In this document: in pieces, positions 30,031-39,745 of the stretch
Numbering within the stretch: position 1 is the first letter of the stretch
How the letters are laid out: every line of letters starts with the position of its first letter
NCBI RefSeq assembly: GCF_000988205.1
Contig: NZ_LAYQ01000012.1
Span: 186,001-250,000 of the forward strand
Length of the DNA stretch: 64,000 nt
Direction: 5' to 3'
DNA from: Corynebacterium minutissimum
GTDB taxonomy: Bacteria > Actinomycetota > Actinomycetes > Mycobacteriales > Mycobacteriaceae
Translations under genes and position numbers: made by a program
The notes under the pieces: model-generated
Told to the model about the DNA's origin: nothing
Seen by the model: the letters and a program-made list of their open reading frames with translations, nothing else
Database searches by the model: none

Positions 30031-32301
30031 ATGAGCGCTAAGAACGCTAAGAAGCAACCAAACAATTCCGTCGAGTTCCTTATCGACGACGATTACGGAA
30101 TCACCGAGGCCATCGCCACCCTGGACAATGGCGATTTCGGCACGCGTACCATCCGTTTTGAGACGGGCCAGCTGGCTCGCCAGGCCGGTGGTTCCGTGAC
30201 CACTTACCTGGACGAGGACACCATGCTGCTGTCCACGACCACCGCTTCAAACCAGCCGCGCGAAGGTTTCGACTTCTTCCCGCTGACCGTGGACGTCGAG
30301 GAGCGCATGTACGCCGCAGGTAAGATCCCGGGCTCCTTCTTCCGCCGTGAGGGCCGTCCCTCTACTGAGGCTATTCTGGCCTGCCGCCTCATCGACCGCC
30401 CGCTGCGCCCAACCTTCGTGAAGGGCTTGCGCAACGAAGTCCAGGTCGTTGTCACGGTCCTTTCCATGGACCCGGAGGAGTACTACGACGTCGTTGCCAT
30501 CAACGGTGCTTCCGCCGCCACCCAGCTTTCCGGTCTGCCGGTGTCCGGCCCGGTGGGCGGCGTGCGCATGGCACTGATTGCCGATGACAAGCACCCGAAG
30601 GGCCAGTGGGTGGCCTTCCCGAACAACGAGCAGCACGAGCGTGCTCTCTTCGAGATGGTCGTTGCCGGCCGCATCGTGAAGAAGGGCCGCAAGGACGACG
30701 TGGCCATCATGATGGTGGAGGCCGGCGCTGGTGTGAACGTAGCCGAGCGCATCAAGGAAGGTGCACCGGCTCCGCAAGAATCCACTGTGGCTGAAGGTTT
30801 GGAGGCTGCGAAGCCTTTCATCAAGTCCCTGTGTGAAGCGCAGGCAGGTCTGGCAGAGCGTGCAGCAAAGGAGACGCAGGAGTTCCCGCTCTTCCCGCCC
30901 TACGGTGATGATGTCTACGCGGCCGTTGAAAAGGCAGCCTCCAAGAAGCTGGAGAAGCTCCTCACGATCCCGGGTAAGCAGGACCGCGATGACGCCACTA
31001 ACGAGTTCATGGAGCAGGTCGAGGCTAAGCTCATCGACGATTTTGATGACCTCGATGAGGCCGATGCATCCAAGCAGATCCGCAATGCTTTCAACGCCGT
31101 GATGAAGGACATCGTGCGCACCAAGATCCTCACTGAGGGCTTCCGTATCGATGGCCGTGGTGTGACCGATATCCGTGACCTCGGCGTGGAGGTTGACCTC
31201 ATCCCGCGTGCTCACGGTTCCTCCCTGTTTGAGCGTGGCGAGACCCAGATCCTGGGTGTGACCACCCTGGACATGCTGAAGATGGAGCAGCAGATCGACT
31301 CCCTGACCCCAGTGGAGTCCAAGCGCTACATGCACCACTACAACTTCCCGCCGTACTCCACCGGTGAGACCGGTCGCGTAGGCTCCCCGAAGCGCCGCGA
31401 GATCGGCCATGGTGCTTTGGCCGAACGCGCCCTGCTGCCGGTGATCCCCTCCCGTGAGGACTTCCCCTACGCCATTCGCCAGGTGTCTGAGGCCCTTGGT
31501 TCCAACGGTTCTACCTCCATGGGTTCCGTCTGTGCGTCCACCCTGTCCCTCTACAACGCGGGCGTTCCGCTGAAGGCCCCAGTGGCGGGTATCGCCATGG
31601 GCTTGGTTTCTGGTGAAGTTAACGGAAAGGAAAAGTTCGTGGCACTCACCGACATCCTCGGTGCTGAGGATGCCTTCGGCGATATGGACTTCAAGGTTGC
31701 CGGTACTTCCGAGTTCATCACCGCCCTGCAGCTGGACACCAAGCTGGATGGCATTCCATCGCACGTGCTTGCCGACGCCCTCGAACAGGCCCGCGACGCC
31801 CGTGCCGCCATCCTCGACACGATGTCTGAGGTCATCGAGGGGCCGGACGAGATGTCTGGCCTGGCTCCGCGCATTACCTCGGTGACTATCCCGGTGAACA
31901 AGATTGGTGAGCTCATTGGTCCGAAGGGCAAGACCATCAACGCCATCACTGAGGAAACTGGCGCCGATGTCTCCATCGAGGAAGACGGCACCGTCTACAT
32001 TTCGGCCGCTACGGGTGAAGCCGCTGACGCTGCCATCGACCGCGTGAACAGCATTGCTAACCCACAGTTGCCGAAGGTGGGTGAGCGCTTCCTCGGCACC
32101 GTAGTGAAGACCGTGGCTTTCGGTGCCTTCGTTTCCCTGACCCCGGGTCGCGATGGCCTAGTGCACATCTCGAAGCTGGGTGGCGATGAGCGCATTGAGA
32201 AGGTCGAGGACGTCGTCAACGTTGGAGATAAGATTCAGGTGGAAATCGCCGACATCGATAACCGCGGCAAGATTTCCCTGGTTCCGGTTGAGGAGGACTA
32301 A
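30031..32301 (+). CDS. pnp: Polyribonucleotide nucleotidyltransferase (PNPase)
   Basis: 756-aa phosphorolytic 3'-5' exoribonuclease. Two RNase PH-like domains (the second with [20 protein letters not shown] and [14 protein letters not shown]) are joined by a helical linker; the KH domain ([18 protein letters not shown]) and S1 domain ([20 protein letters not shown]) are at the C-terminus. ATG 30031 has CAAGGAG 9 nt upstream and is preferred over the in-frame upstream Met at 29917, which lies within the rpsO terminator. In actinobacteria this enzyme is also known as GpsI. Confidence 0.97.
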   Translation: MSAKNAKKQPNNSVEFLIDDDYGITEAIATLDNGDFGTRTIRFETGQLARQAGGSVTTYLDEDTMLLSTTTASNQPREGFDFFPLTVDVEERMYAAGKIPGSFFRREGRPSTEAILACRLIDRPLRPTFVKGLRNEVQVVVTVLSMDPEEYYDVVAINGASAATQLSGLPVSGPVGGVRMALIADDKHPKGQWVAFPNNEQHERALFEMVVAGRIVKKGRKDDVAIMMVEAGAGVNVAERIKEGAPAPQESTVAEGLEAAKPFIKSLCEAQAGLAERAAKETQEFPLFPPYGDDVYAAVEKAASKKLEKLLTIPGKQDRDDATNEFMEQVEAKLIDDFDDLDEADASKQIRNAFNAVMKDIVRTKILTEGFRIDGRGVTDIRDLGVEVDLIPRAHGSSLFERGETQILGVTTLDMLKMEQQIDSLTPVESKRYMHHYNFPPYSTGETGRVGSPKRREIGHGALAERALLPVIPSREDFPYAIRQVSEALGSNGSTSMGSVCASTLSLYNAGVPLKAPVAGIAMGLVSGEVNGKEKFVALTDILGAEDAFGDMDFKVAGTSEFITALQLDTKLDGIPSHVLADALEQARDARAAILDTMSEVIEGPDEMSGLAPRITSVTIPVNKIGELIGPKGKTINAITEETGADVSIEEDGTVYISAATGEAADAAIDRVNSIANPQLPKVGERFLGTVVKTVAFGAFVSLTPGRDGLVHISKLGGDERIEKVEDVVNVGDKIQVEIADIDNRGKISLVPVEED

Positions 32302-32339
32302 TCCTCAGACTAGCTAGGACTACTAGTGCCTCCTAGAAC

Positions 32340-32388
32340 AAGGGCCCTGTAACCCAGAAACTAGCTGGGGGACAGGGCCCTTATCGTT
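32340..32388 (+). terminator. Terminator after pnp
   Basis: AAGGGCCCTGT (32340-32350) pairs with ACAGGGCCCTT (32372-32382), with an inner CCCAG/CTGGG stem. It also faces the end of the convergent lipoprotein gene. Confidence 0.8.
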
Positions 32389-32401
32389 TCTGCACACGTT
32401 G

Positions 32402-33061
32402 TTAATCCTGGAAGTCGAGTACGAGCCGTTTAGGTTCCTCTAGAAAGGTCACCGAATACGGCGTCTTTTTCTGTAGGCCAATGATCAATTGGGTTTGTGC
32501 CTCGAATGAGGTGGTGTATACAACCTCGCTTACCACACCGGTACCGGGAGTAGTTCCCGGCTTCATATATTTTTCTTCGAGCTCCGGGGTGGAAGGCCAC
32601 GGTGTTCCTTCGATCCCCAGATTGAGAAAAGTGTTTCCCTTTACTTCGACTGGATAACCTGATGCCTGCTGACGAGGATCGTCGGTATAGGCGGTGAACC
32701 AGCCGGGCTCACCTTCACCTTCGAAGTCAACTACCACACGAGTAAAACCGTCGTGAGTACCTACGCGCACGCCCGTCGGAGTGAGACCGCCCAACTGATC
32801 CGGCATGTGGTGTTGGTCATCGAGCGCAGCCGTCCCCATCCCCGCAAAGGCCGCAACGTTGGCGACCTGTTGTGAGGGAGCAGCCAGCGTGTCGCTGGGT
32901 GGCGGCTCCGGCGCATCGGTGGCGGCGGAGCTAGAAGGAAGTGCACTGAACTGCGGCGCCGGAGTCGTTTCCGCCCCGCGCTCCGCGCATGCAGTTAGAG
33001 GCATCACGCATACGGCGCTAATGGCTGCGATGACGGCGACGGAAGATGGTGAGTGTGACAT
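32402..33061 (-). CDS. AMIN-like domain lipoprotein
   Basis: 219 aa. The signal MSHSPSSVAVIAAISAVCV leads to lipobox LTAC (Cys25), then a Ser/Pro/Ala-rich linker and a folded C-terminal domain (VRVGTHDGFTRVVVDFEGEG to PKRLVLDFQD). The repeated R-V-V-x-D-F pattern fits an AMIN-like beta domain, which in related proteins binds cell-wall material. It is predicted to be on the outer face of the membrane. ATG 33061 lies 10 bp after the VOC gene stop, so the two form an operon. Function unknown. Confidence 0.78.
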   Translation of the reverse strand: MSHSPSSVAVIAAISAVCVMPLTACAERGAETTPAPQFSALPSSSAATDAPEPPPSDTLAAPSQQVANVAAFAGMGTAALDDQHHMPDQLGGLTPTGVRVGTHDGFTRVVVDFEGEGEPGWFTAYTDDPRQQASGYPVEVKGNTFLNLGIEGTPWPSTPELEEKYMKPGTTPGTGVVSEVVYTTSFEAQTQLIIGLQKKTPYSVTFLEEPKRLVLDFQD

Positions 33062-33071
33062 TCTTTATTCT

Positions 33072-33461
33072 CTATTTCTTGAGCTGTACCAGTTGGATGA
33101 GGTTTCCTACGGTGTCATCGAAGACGGCGATGGTGGAGGGGCCGACGTCGGTAGGCCCCATAGTGAACTGCACTCCCTTTTCTGTGAGCTCGCTATATTC
33201 TCTCTCCACGTCTGCAGATAGGAACTGGGTGACAGGAATACCATCAGCCTTGAGTGCTGCTGCGTAGTCCTTGGCCGCGGGGTGGGCCTTGGGCTCGAGC
33301 AGGAGCTCCATATCCCCTTGGCACTCAGCGTTGGCGACCGTGAGCCATCGAAAGTCTCCGTGGGTTACGTCATCCTTGACTCGAAATCCGAGAGTATTGA
33401 CATAGAAGTCGTGCGCGCGGGCAACATCATCAACGGGCACTGAAGCAATATAGATCTGCAT
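33072..33461 (-). CDS. VOC superfamily (glyoxalase-like) protein
   Basis: 129 aa with two beta-alpha-beta-beta-beta units. It starts YIASVPVDDVARAHDFYVNTLGFRV, has a METLLEP-like metal strand (DMELLLEPKAHP) and ends with IAVFDDTVGNLIQLVQ. Members include glyoxalases, dioxygenases and resistance proteins, and the substrate cannot be told from this sequence. TAGGAT (33469-33474) is 7 nt before ATG 33461, so it is probably leaderless. Confidence 0.83.
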   Translation of the reverse strand: MQIYIASVPVDDVARAHDFYVNTLGFRVKDDVTHGDFRWLTVANAECQGDMELLLEPKAHPAAKDYAAALKADGIPVTQFLSADVEREYSELTEKGVQFTMGPTDVGPSTIAVFDDTVGNLIQLVQLKK

Positions 33462-33547
33462 TCACTCCATCCTAACCGGCATGACGAAGACCAGCCGGCC
33501 CCTTCGCCAGCAGTCGGGAGCCTCGGCTAGAGCCTGGCGGTGTAGCC

Positions 33548-33722
33548 GCCGTTTGAATCGACGGTGCCAAGCTTGGGGCTTGTGGCTGTGCTTCGTCGTT
33601 TTATTCGACGGTGTGGGTCCGTTGGTTCGTAGTCTTTCTCTTTTCCTTTCAGCTTCCTTTGCCAGGTTTCGTCGTTTGGAACGACGGCGCCTTCGGCCAC
33701 TTCTTCGTCGTTTGGAACGACG
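33548..33722. repeat. Cluster of four short palindromes next to the HNH gene
   Basis: Four related inverted repeats occur in 175 bp. Two exact copies of CGTCGTTTGGAACGACG are at 33670-33686 and 33706-33722, with a variant CGTCGTTTTATTCGACG at 33594-33610 and a more diverged one (GCCGTTTGAATCGACGG) at 33548-33564. All are on the HNH side of a 264-bp noncoding gap; no coding frame is convincing. REP-like elements or protein-binding sites are possible, and the last copy could act as a terminator. Confidence 0.7.
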
Positions 33723-33725
33723 GGT

Positions 33726-35019
33726 TTAGAAGGGGATGTCGTCGGTGCCGGCATCAGCGTCGGTCTTGCTCTCATCCTTGGCTTCGGCTTCGGCTTTGGC
33801 TTTGGCTTTGGCTTGGGCTTGTTGTTGTGCGTAGTCGTCGAGTTCTTGTTTTAAGTGTTGGGCGTCTTCGCGTACGCGTTTCCTGGTGGCGGTGATGCGT
33901 TGGGCTACTGTTTGTGCCCACCGTTTCTGTTTTGGTGCTAGTGGCCCGTCGGCTTCGGTAATAGTCCAGGTACCGTCTTCATATAGCCAGATAACATCCC
34001 CGCTATACGGGTCGAGCAGGGATTTGAGGCTGCCATCAGTTTTCATGTTGTGATGCCCCTGGCATAAACACGCCAGGTTCTTCGGATGGGTCGGGCCGCC
34101 TTCAGCCCAGTTATGCCGATGATCCAACTGGCTAAGAAAAGCTGGTTTGCCACAGCCGCCAACCCGGCAGGTCCCGTCACGGCCTTCGACATGTTTGCGC
34201 ATGATGACTCCTGGTTGGTAGCCGTCTGCTTCGGCGACCTCACCGGTTAAGTCCCGGGTCTTATCATGCGGCATCGGCTTAGCCCGCCAGCCGAAGCCTT
34301 CAATAAAGGTTGGTGCATCCTCAATGTCGCAGGCCTGGTAGGTGTGTAACACCACGGTAGCTGGTGGCTTAATCTCACCGGAAAGCAGTTTTATGACTGC
34401 CTCCGGGACGGTGATGTCTTCCTTGGCGGCGGTGTGGTGGATGAAGGCATCGAGTTTAATACCGGTGTCTTCATCACAGTGCAGTTCCAGCCAGGCTGAG
34501 GTGCCGTTAGAAGAAAACCGGTATGTATTTTTAGGGCGGGTGTCCTGGTAGGCGATGGAGTTATCGAGGGTTTTGCAGATATCGCGAACTTTGCGCCTGA
34601 TTTGACTACGTGTGGGAAAAGCCTGATTCGGCTTAGAAGGGGTGAAGAAGTCAGCCAGGAGAGTGTCGATAAAGTCCAGGGTTTCATCAGTCAAGGCTGT
34701 CAGTGCTGACATGGGCTGATCAATAGCAATAAGGGACTCGATATCGAGCAGGCACAAGGTGTCTTGTATGGCTTTGACTTTAGGCAGGCTATCCAGGCGG
34801 TGGATAGCACGCAGGCCGGACTTGATGTGGCCTTCGGGCAGTGACCAGGCAGCAACTAGGGATAGTGCGGTGGTGTTGATATCAGCCTGCAGGCTGGGCA
34901 TAGCCCCGACCCAGGTGTCATAGGCAGCTCGCCGTGCTTTCGCGCGGGCTATGGCGTGTGGGTTATTCGGGTTAGTAGTCGAGGAAGAAAAAGGTTGGTG
35001 GGCGTGTGGCAGTGGTCAT
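33726..35019 (-). pseudogene. DUF222/HNH endonuclease (13E12 family), frameshifted near its start
   Basis: About 430 aa when the frame is restored. The body from MPSLQADINTT (34901) has the DUF222 region, then an HNH nuclease with zinc cysteines (GTCRVGGCGKPAF), DHRHNWAEGGPTHPKNLACL and the closing CQGHHNMK. The tail is Gln/Lys/Ala-rich (AQAKAKAKAEAEAKDE). The natural start is probably ATG 35019 (MTTATRPPTFFFLDY), with a strong GGGGGAG site, but its frame stops at 34972. Dropping one T there gives LDYNPNNPHAIARAKARRAAYDTWVGAMPSL, joining the two parts. Internal initiation at 34901 is the alternative. Related genes are dispersed repeats in mycobacteria and corynebacteria. Confidence 0.78.
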
Positions 35020-35046
35020 GGGTATCTCCCCCGAGATAAACATGTA

Positions 35047-35064
35047 TTAGAAGAAGTGTTCTAA
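35047..35064. promoter_or_regulatory. Inverted repeat upstream of the HNH gene
   Basis: TTAGAA (35047-35052) and TTCTAA (35059-35064) form a perfect inverted repeat with a 6-base spacer, 28 bp before ATG 35019. It is in operator position; the protein is unknown. The GAA-N6-TTC core is only faintly like an actinobacterial SOS box. Confidence 0.4.
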
Positions 35065-35212
35065 CCATGATTCTAGTGCCACACACCCCGTATAGCCATA
35101 GCCTGCGTTAAATTCGTGTCAAGTCGTTACTATAAACGGGGGTAGCCACCCCACATTAGCCAGCACGTTCGACGCAAAAATGTTGGAGCCTTTGCCCGCG
35201 CGAGGACGTAAA

Positions 35213-35250
35213 ACGCCCCTCCAGCCGTCAAGGACAGCGTGAAGGGGCGT
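35213..35250 (-). terminator. Terminator of the small membrane-protein gene
   Basis: ACGCCCCT (35213-35220) pairs with AGGGGCGT (35243-35250); on the minus strand the hairpin is followed by TTTTACG. It lies 11 bp past the stop at 35262. Confidence 0.7.
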
Positions 35251-35261
35251 GGGAGGGGGAT

Positions 35262-35579
35262 CTACTTGGCGTCGGAAAGCGCGTAGGTAGCGCCAGCGCT
35301 CGCGGCAGTGACGGTGAGGACTGCGGGCCAGGAGCCCATTTTCTTAGCCAGCGGGTGGGAGAGGCCAAAAGCGCCGGTGTACAGAGCTGCCAGGCCAGCG
35401 GTAGTGGCCGGGTTCGTCTTAGCCCACCAGCTGCGGCCCGCCCACACGCCAGCGGCGGCGAGCACCACGCCGCCAAGCGGGCGAATGCCAGTCTCCCGGG
35501 CGGTGAGCCAGCCGCCGATAAGTCCCAGCGTGACGGTCGCTGCCGTCGATACGTCCTGCGGTTTCTTGATATCAATCAT
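35262..35579 (-). CDS. Small hydrophobic membrane protein
   Basis: 105 aa with three hydrophobic segments (about residues 10-25, 32-45 and 60-100), starting MIDIKKPQDVSTAATVTLGL. No catalytic motif is visible. ATG 35579 is preferred over ATG 35585 because the GAGG ribosome binding site is then 9 nt away instead of 3. It is divergent from the MFS transporter, whose promoter lies 40 bp further. Function unknown. Confidence 0.7.
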   Translation of the reverse strand: MIDIKKPQDVSTAATVTLGLIGGWLTARETGIRPLGGVVLAAAGVWAGRSWWAKTNPATTAGLAALYTGAFGLSHPLAKKMGSWPAVLTVTAASAGATYALSDAK

Positions 35580-35633
35580 TCCCATGCGCCTCAGTTTAGG
35601 CCGCGTGAGCGTGCGGTGGCTAGACTTCGCTGC

Positions 35634-37010
35634 ATGAAACTCGCAGGAACGCCGCCGTCGGAGAAGCAAGGGTGGCTCGCCATGGCCGCGCTATCACTGG
35701 GCTTTTTCATGTCCTTGCTCGACCAATCGATGATTGCCGTCGCGCTTCCCGACGTCCGCCGTGAGTTCCACGCCGATGTCAACCAGGTGCTGTGGGTTTC
35801 CGCCATCTATTTGCTCGCCGTGGTCGTGCCGCTGTTGTTTACCGGCCGCCTCGGCGATATCTACGGCCAGAAGAAAATGTTCCAGCTGGGCGTCGGGCTC
35901 TTTGGCATCGGCGCGCTGTTGTGCGCGTTAGCGCCCTCGGTGGAGTTTCTTATTGCAGCAAGAGCCTTGCAAGGTTTCGGCGCGTCGATTCAAATGCCGC
36001 AGACTATGGCCGTCATCAACCGTATTTTCGCGCGGGAGCGGCGCGGCCGTGCGCTCGGCGTCTGGGGAGTGGTTGGGTCTTTGGCCACACTTGCCGGACC
36101 GCTCTTGGGAGGCTTCGTCGTCGCTGCATTTGGGTGGCAGGCTGTTTTCTGGATCCATATTCCTTTTGTTGTCGCCGCGATTGTCTTATCCGGCCTGTGG
36201 GTGCCTTCCTTGCCAACGGCGATGGGGAAGATTGACTTCGTGTCGGTGGGGGCGTCGTTTATCGCGTTAACGTGCTTCGTCTTCGCAGTGCAACAGGGCC
36301 CAGAGACTGGTTGGCCGTGGTGGATTTGGGTCCTGCTCCTTGCTGGTGTGGTGGGCATCTACCTCTTCGTGCGCTTGCAATCATCGCGGGGGAAGGCGGC
36401 GCTCGTCCCGCTCGTGCTGTTTAAGGACCGCAACTACTCCGCAGGTTCAGTGGCCATCGTGTCCATGGGCTTTATGGCGGCGTCGATGATGATTCCAATC
36501 ATGATGTGGCTGCAGGTCGAGCAGGACATGTCGGCGCGCGATGCCGGAATCATCGTCACACCCATGGCGCTGGTCTCTCTGTGCGTGTCGCCCTTGGCGG
36601 GCATTCTGGCGGATAAGCTGCACCCACGACGTCTGGCGGTCGCGGGCTTCGGCATCCTGATTGCGACCTTCCTCGCACTGTGGTTCCTCATGCAGGCCGA
36701 AGTGTCGGCCTGGTGGTTGTGCTTGCCCTGCGCGGCGCTGGGAGCGGGACAGTCCTTCATCTGGGGCTCCAACGCCGCGACGACGATGCGCGATATTGAC
36801 GCAGATCTCATGGGCGCGGCATCCGGCGTCTACAACACGTCCAGGCAGGTGGGGTCGGTCATCGGTGTGGCCGCTGTGTCCGCAGTCATGCAGGTAGCGG
36901 GGGCCGCGAATTCCCTCGTGGTCATCGTTGCGATGCTGGCGGTGGGGTGTGTGGCTTCGCTCTTCTTCCGCGACACCCTGCATGCGGTAGCGGAAACTGC
37001 GAGGCTATAG
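35634..37010 (+). CDS. MFS drug efflux transporter, DHA2 (EmrB/QacA) type
   Basis: 458 aa with about fourteen membrane helices. The N-terminus has the DHA2 motif [17 protein letters not shown], then [13 protein letters not shown] (motif A) and an antiporter-type motif C-like stretch [15 protein letters not shown]. Proton-driven export of cationic or lipophilic compounds is likely. ATG 35634 is set by TAGACT (35621-35626), 7 nt upstream; the longer frame reads back through the divergent gene. pfkA starts 22 bp after its stop, from its own leaderless promoter. Confidence 0.9.
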   Translation: MKLAGTPPSEKQGWLAMAALSLGFFMSLLDQSMIAVALPDVRREFHADVNQVLWVSAIYLLAVVVPLLFTGRLGDIYGQKKMFQLGVGLFGIGALLCALAPSVEFLIAARALQGFGASIQMPQTMAVINRIFARERRGRALGVWGVVGSLATLAGPLLGGFVVAAFGWQAVFWIHIPFVVAAIVLSGLWVPSLPTAMGKIDFVSVGASFIALTCFVFAVQQGPETGWPWWIWVLLLAGVVGIYLFVRLQSSRGKAALVPLVLFKDRNYSAGSVAIVSMGFMAASMMIPIMMWLQVEQDMSARDAGIIVTPMALVSLCVSPLAGILADKLHPRRLAVAGFGILIATFLALWFLMQAEVSAWWLCLPCAALGAGQSFIWGSNAATTMRDIDADLMGAASGVYNTSRQVGSVIGVAAVSAVMQVAGAANSLVVIVAMLAVGCVASLFFRDTLHAVAETARL

Positions 37011-37032
37011 GGAAGCGAGTAGATTGGATGTC

Positions 37033-38064
37033 ATGCGTCTTGCTGTACTGACATCCGGTGGTGATTGCCCCGGTCTGAATGCTGTTATCCGCGCGGTCGT
37101 TCGCACCGCATCCAACGAGTTCGGCGATACGGTCGTCGGCTACGAGGACGGCTGGGTTGGTCTGATGGAAGACCGCCGCCGTGACCTTTATGACGACGCA
37201 GAGATCGACCGCATCCTCCTGCGCGGCGGAACCATCCTTGGCACCGGCCGCCTCCACCCAGATAAATTCAAGGCTGGGTTGGACACCATCAAGGCCAACA
37301 TGGCTGATGCTGAGGTCGATGCGCTCATCGCCATCGGCGGTGAGGGAACGCTCAAGGGTGCCAAGTGGCTCTCCGATAACGGTATCCCGGTCGTGGGCGT
37401 GCCAAAGACCATCGATAATGACGTCAACGCTACCGACTACACCTTCGGTTTCGACACCGCAGTATCCGTGGCAACTGACGCGATCGACCGCCTCCACACC
37501 ACCGCTGAATCCCACGACCGCATCCTCATCGTCGAGGTTATGGGCCGTCACGTTGGCTGGATCGCGCTGCACGCTGGCATGGCCGGCGGTGCGCACTACA
37601 CGGTGATCCCTGAGGTCCCGTTCGATATCGCCGATATCACCAAGGCCATGGAGCGCCGCTTCCAGATGGGTGAGAAGTACGGCATCGTCTGCGTCGCTGA
37701 GGGCGCGCTGCCGAAGGAAGGCACCATGGACTTCGAAGAAGGCGGTGTGGACCAGTTCGGCCACCAGACCTTCAACGGAATTGGCCAGGTCATCGGTGAT
37801 GAGATCAAGAAGCGCACCGGCTACGACGTGCGCACCACCGTACTCGGCCACATCCAGCGCGGCGGTACGCCGACGGCCTATGACCGTGTGCTGGCCACTC
37901 GCTACGGCACCCATGCCGCCCGTGCTGCGCACAACGGCCAGTCCGGCATGTGTGTGGCTCTCCATGGCGAGAATATTGACCTCGTGCCTCTCGAGGACGC
38001 AGTGGGCAAGCTGAAGGTGGTTCCGGCCAAGCGTTATGCCAACGCACAGGCCCTGTTTGGCTAA
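37033..38064 (+). CDS. pfkA: 6-Phosphofructokinase, ATP-dependent type
   Basis: 343 aa, the length I recall for the C. glutamicum enzyme. It phosphorylates fructose 6-phosphate. Motifs: [15 protein letters not shown] (nucleotide), [10 protein letters not shown] (the Gly after Glu fits ATP instead of pyrophosphate as donor), PKTIDNDV (substrate and catalytic Asp), [13 protein letters not shown] and [17 protein letters not shown] 37033 is fixed by TAGATT (37020-37025) exactly 7 nt upstream; the in-frame TTG at 37024 overlaps that -10. Confidence 0.95.
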   Translation: MRLAVLTSGGDCPGLNAVIRAVVRTASNEFGDTVVGYEDGWVGLMEDRRRDLYDDAEIDRILLRGGTILGTGRLHPDKFKAGLDTIKANMADAEVDALIAIGGEGTLKGAKWLSDNGIPVVGVPKTIDNDVNATDYTFGFDTAVSVATDAIDRLHTTAESHDRILIVEVMGRHVGWIALHAGMAGGAHYTVIPEVPFDIADITKAMERRFQMGEKYGIVCVAEGALPKEGTMDFEEGGVDQFGHQTFNGIGQVIGDEIKKRTGYDVRTTVLGHIQRGGTPTAYDRVLATRYGTHAARAAHNGQSGMCVALHGENIDLVPLEDAVGKLKVVPAKRYANAQALFG

Positions 38065-38103
38065 ACACCACCGTTAGCTCATCCATAGTTTCTAAAGGTA
38101 GCG

Positions 38104-39702
38104 ATGACAAGCGTATTAGCTTATCTGGCTGAGCAGCCGGTCCTCTTGGTGTTTCTGCTCATAGGTGTCGGCATGGCACTCGGCGGCATCAAGACGCGGG
38201 GCATCAGCTTGGGCGCGGCGGCCGTGCTTTTTCTCGGCATCGCCTTCTCGGCAGCCGCATCAGCTGCCGGGGTAGAGGCCTCCGTTCCTCCCATCTTGGG
38301 CATGTTCGGCCTGGTGCTTTTTGCCTTCGGCATTGGCAATAACTCCGGTGTGTCCTTCTTCAAGTCGCTGAAGACGGCCACGGGGCCGGTGCTCTCCATG
38401 ATCGGGGTTTTCGTCGTTGCCGCCCTTGCTGCCTGGGGTCTGGGCACGTATGTTTTTGGGCTGTCGAATGCCACCATCGCTGGTACTTTCGCCGGTGCGG
38501 TGACGAATACCCCGGCGTTGGCGGCGGCGTCGGAAGCCACGGGCGATCCGGGCTCGGCTACGGTGGGCTACGCGGTGGCTTACCTGTTCGGTGTCATCGG
38601 CATGCTCGGTGCGACGGTGCTCGTGCTTCGCGACGCCGGCAATGACGACGACACCCTGTCACCCGTCACGCGCCAGCACATGCAGATTCAACGCGAGATC
38701 TCAGTCGCGGAGATCGCTGATATTGGCAATGGGGAAGTGCAGGTAACACGCCTGCGCCGCGTGGGCAGCAACCTTATCGTTTTGCCGAAATTCTTCGACG
38801 TGCTGCACCCCGGTGACGTGGTCACGCTCGTTGGTGCCCCGGAGGACCTGGACAACATCATCGAGCGAGCCGGGCGCGAGTCCCCGCAGATCCTCAATGA
38901 TGACCGCCACGAGTTGGACTTTCGCCGCATCACTATTTCCGAGCACAGCTTGGCGGGCCTGACCATCGCGGAGCTCAATAACCAGCTGGCGGATCGCTGG
39001 GGCGCGCGTATCTCGCGAGTACGTCGCGCCGATAATGATCAGGTCGCTATCCCAGAACACATCGTGGAGCTCGGCGACCGCGTGCGCGTCGTCGGTTCCA
39101 AGAAGTCCCTGCGGGAGATTTCCACTTTTCTTGGTGATTCCTCGCAAGGCCTGACAGATATCAACCCGGTGTCTTTGGGCCTCGGCATGGCCCTCGGCGT
39201 TTTCGTGGGCCACCTCGAAATCCCGCTTCCAGGCGGCTCTTCCTTTAGCCTCGGCGCTGCCGCTGGCGTCCTCATCGTGGCGTTGATCATGGCGCGTATC
39301 GGGCGCATCGGCAATACCGTCACCGCACTGCCGCACTCGGCCAACACAATCCTCTCCGAACTCGGACTGCTGCTCTTCTTGGCCCAGGCCGGAACGAATG
39401 CGGGCGGGGAAATCGCCGGTGCCTTTACGGGTGGAGCCTGGTGGAAGATTCTCCTGCTCGGCATGATCATCACGACGCTGGTGGCGACCGGATTCGCACT
39501 CGTCATGCGCCGCTTCCTGCGCGTCGGTGCCACGAAGACCGCGGGTGCTATGGCGGGCGCGCAAACCCAGCCGGCCGTGCTCGCTTTCGTGAACAATCGG
39601 ACGAACACTGACCAGCGCGTCGCCTTGGGCTATGCCATGGTGTATCCGGCGGCGATGATAGCCAAGATTCTCATTACGCACGGCATCACCTTGTTGGGTT
39701 AG
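38104..39702 (+). CDS. Aspartate:alanine exchanger (AAE) family transporter with two RCK_C domains
   Basis: 532 aa. Two hydrophobic halves (about 1-180 and 350-532), each starting with a repeat-like stretch (ILGMFGLVLFAFGIGNNSG; SELGLLLFLAQAGTNAGG), flank a cytosolic pair of TrkA_C domains (GEVQVTRLRRVGSNLIVL to DVVTLVGAPEDL, and SLAGLTIAELNNQLADRWGA to RVRVVGSKKSL). This is the AspT/YidE layout. The substrate is probably a dicarboxylate or amino acid. It follows pfkA by 39 bp and may share its transcript. Confidence 0.87.
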   Translation: MTSVLAYLAEQPVLLVFLLIGVGMALGGIKTRGISLGAAAVLFLGIAFSAAASAAGVEASVPPILGMFGLVLFAFGIGNNSGVSFFKSLKTATGPVLSMIGVFVVAALAAWGLGTYVFGLSNATIAGTFAGAVTNTPALAAASEATGDPGSATVGYAVAYLFGVIGMLGATVLVLRDAGNDDDTLSPVTRQHMQIQREISVAEIADIGNGEVQVTRLRRVGSNLIVLPKFFDVLHPGDVVTLVGAPEDLDNIIERAGRESPQILNDDRHELDFRRITISEHSLAGLTIAELNNQLADRWGARISRVRRADNDQVAIPEHIVELGDRVRVVGSKKSLREISTFLGDSSQGLTDINPVSLGLGMALGVFVGHLEIPLPGGSSFSLGAAAGVLIVALIMARIGRIGNTVTALPHSANTILSELGLLLFLAQAGTNAGGEIAGAFTGGAWWKILLLGMIITTLVATGFALVMRRFLRVGATKTAGAMAGAQTQPAVLAFVNNRTNTDQRVALGYAMVYPAAMIAKILITHGITLLG

Positions 39703-39745
39703 GCGGTTGCGCACGGTGTCGCGCTGACATACTAAGATGGCACGC

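Noticed and set aside
30247..31764. 505-codon open frame antisense to pnp
   Set aside because: It mirrors pnp codons, is rich in His/Gln/Leu, and shows no domain.
33548..33722. CRISPR array
   Set aside because: Only four short palindromes of unequal similarity and irregular spacing, with no cas genes.
33481..33729. 82-codon frame over the palindromes
   Set aside because: It runs through all four palindromes and gives Arg-rich repeats, so it is not coding.
39737..39745. gatB start at ATG 39737
   Set aside because: It falls inside the -10 box; 39746 fits the leaderless spacing and family start.
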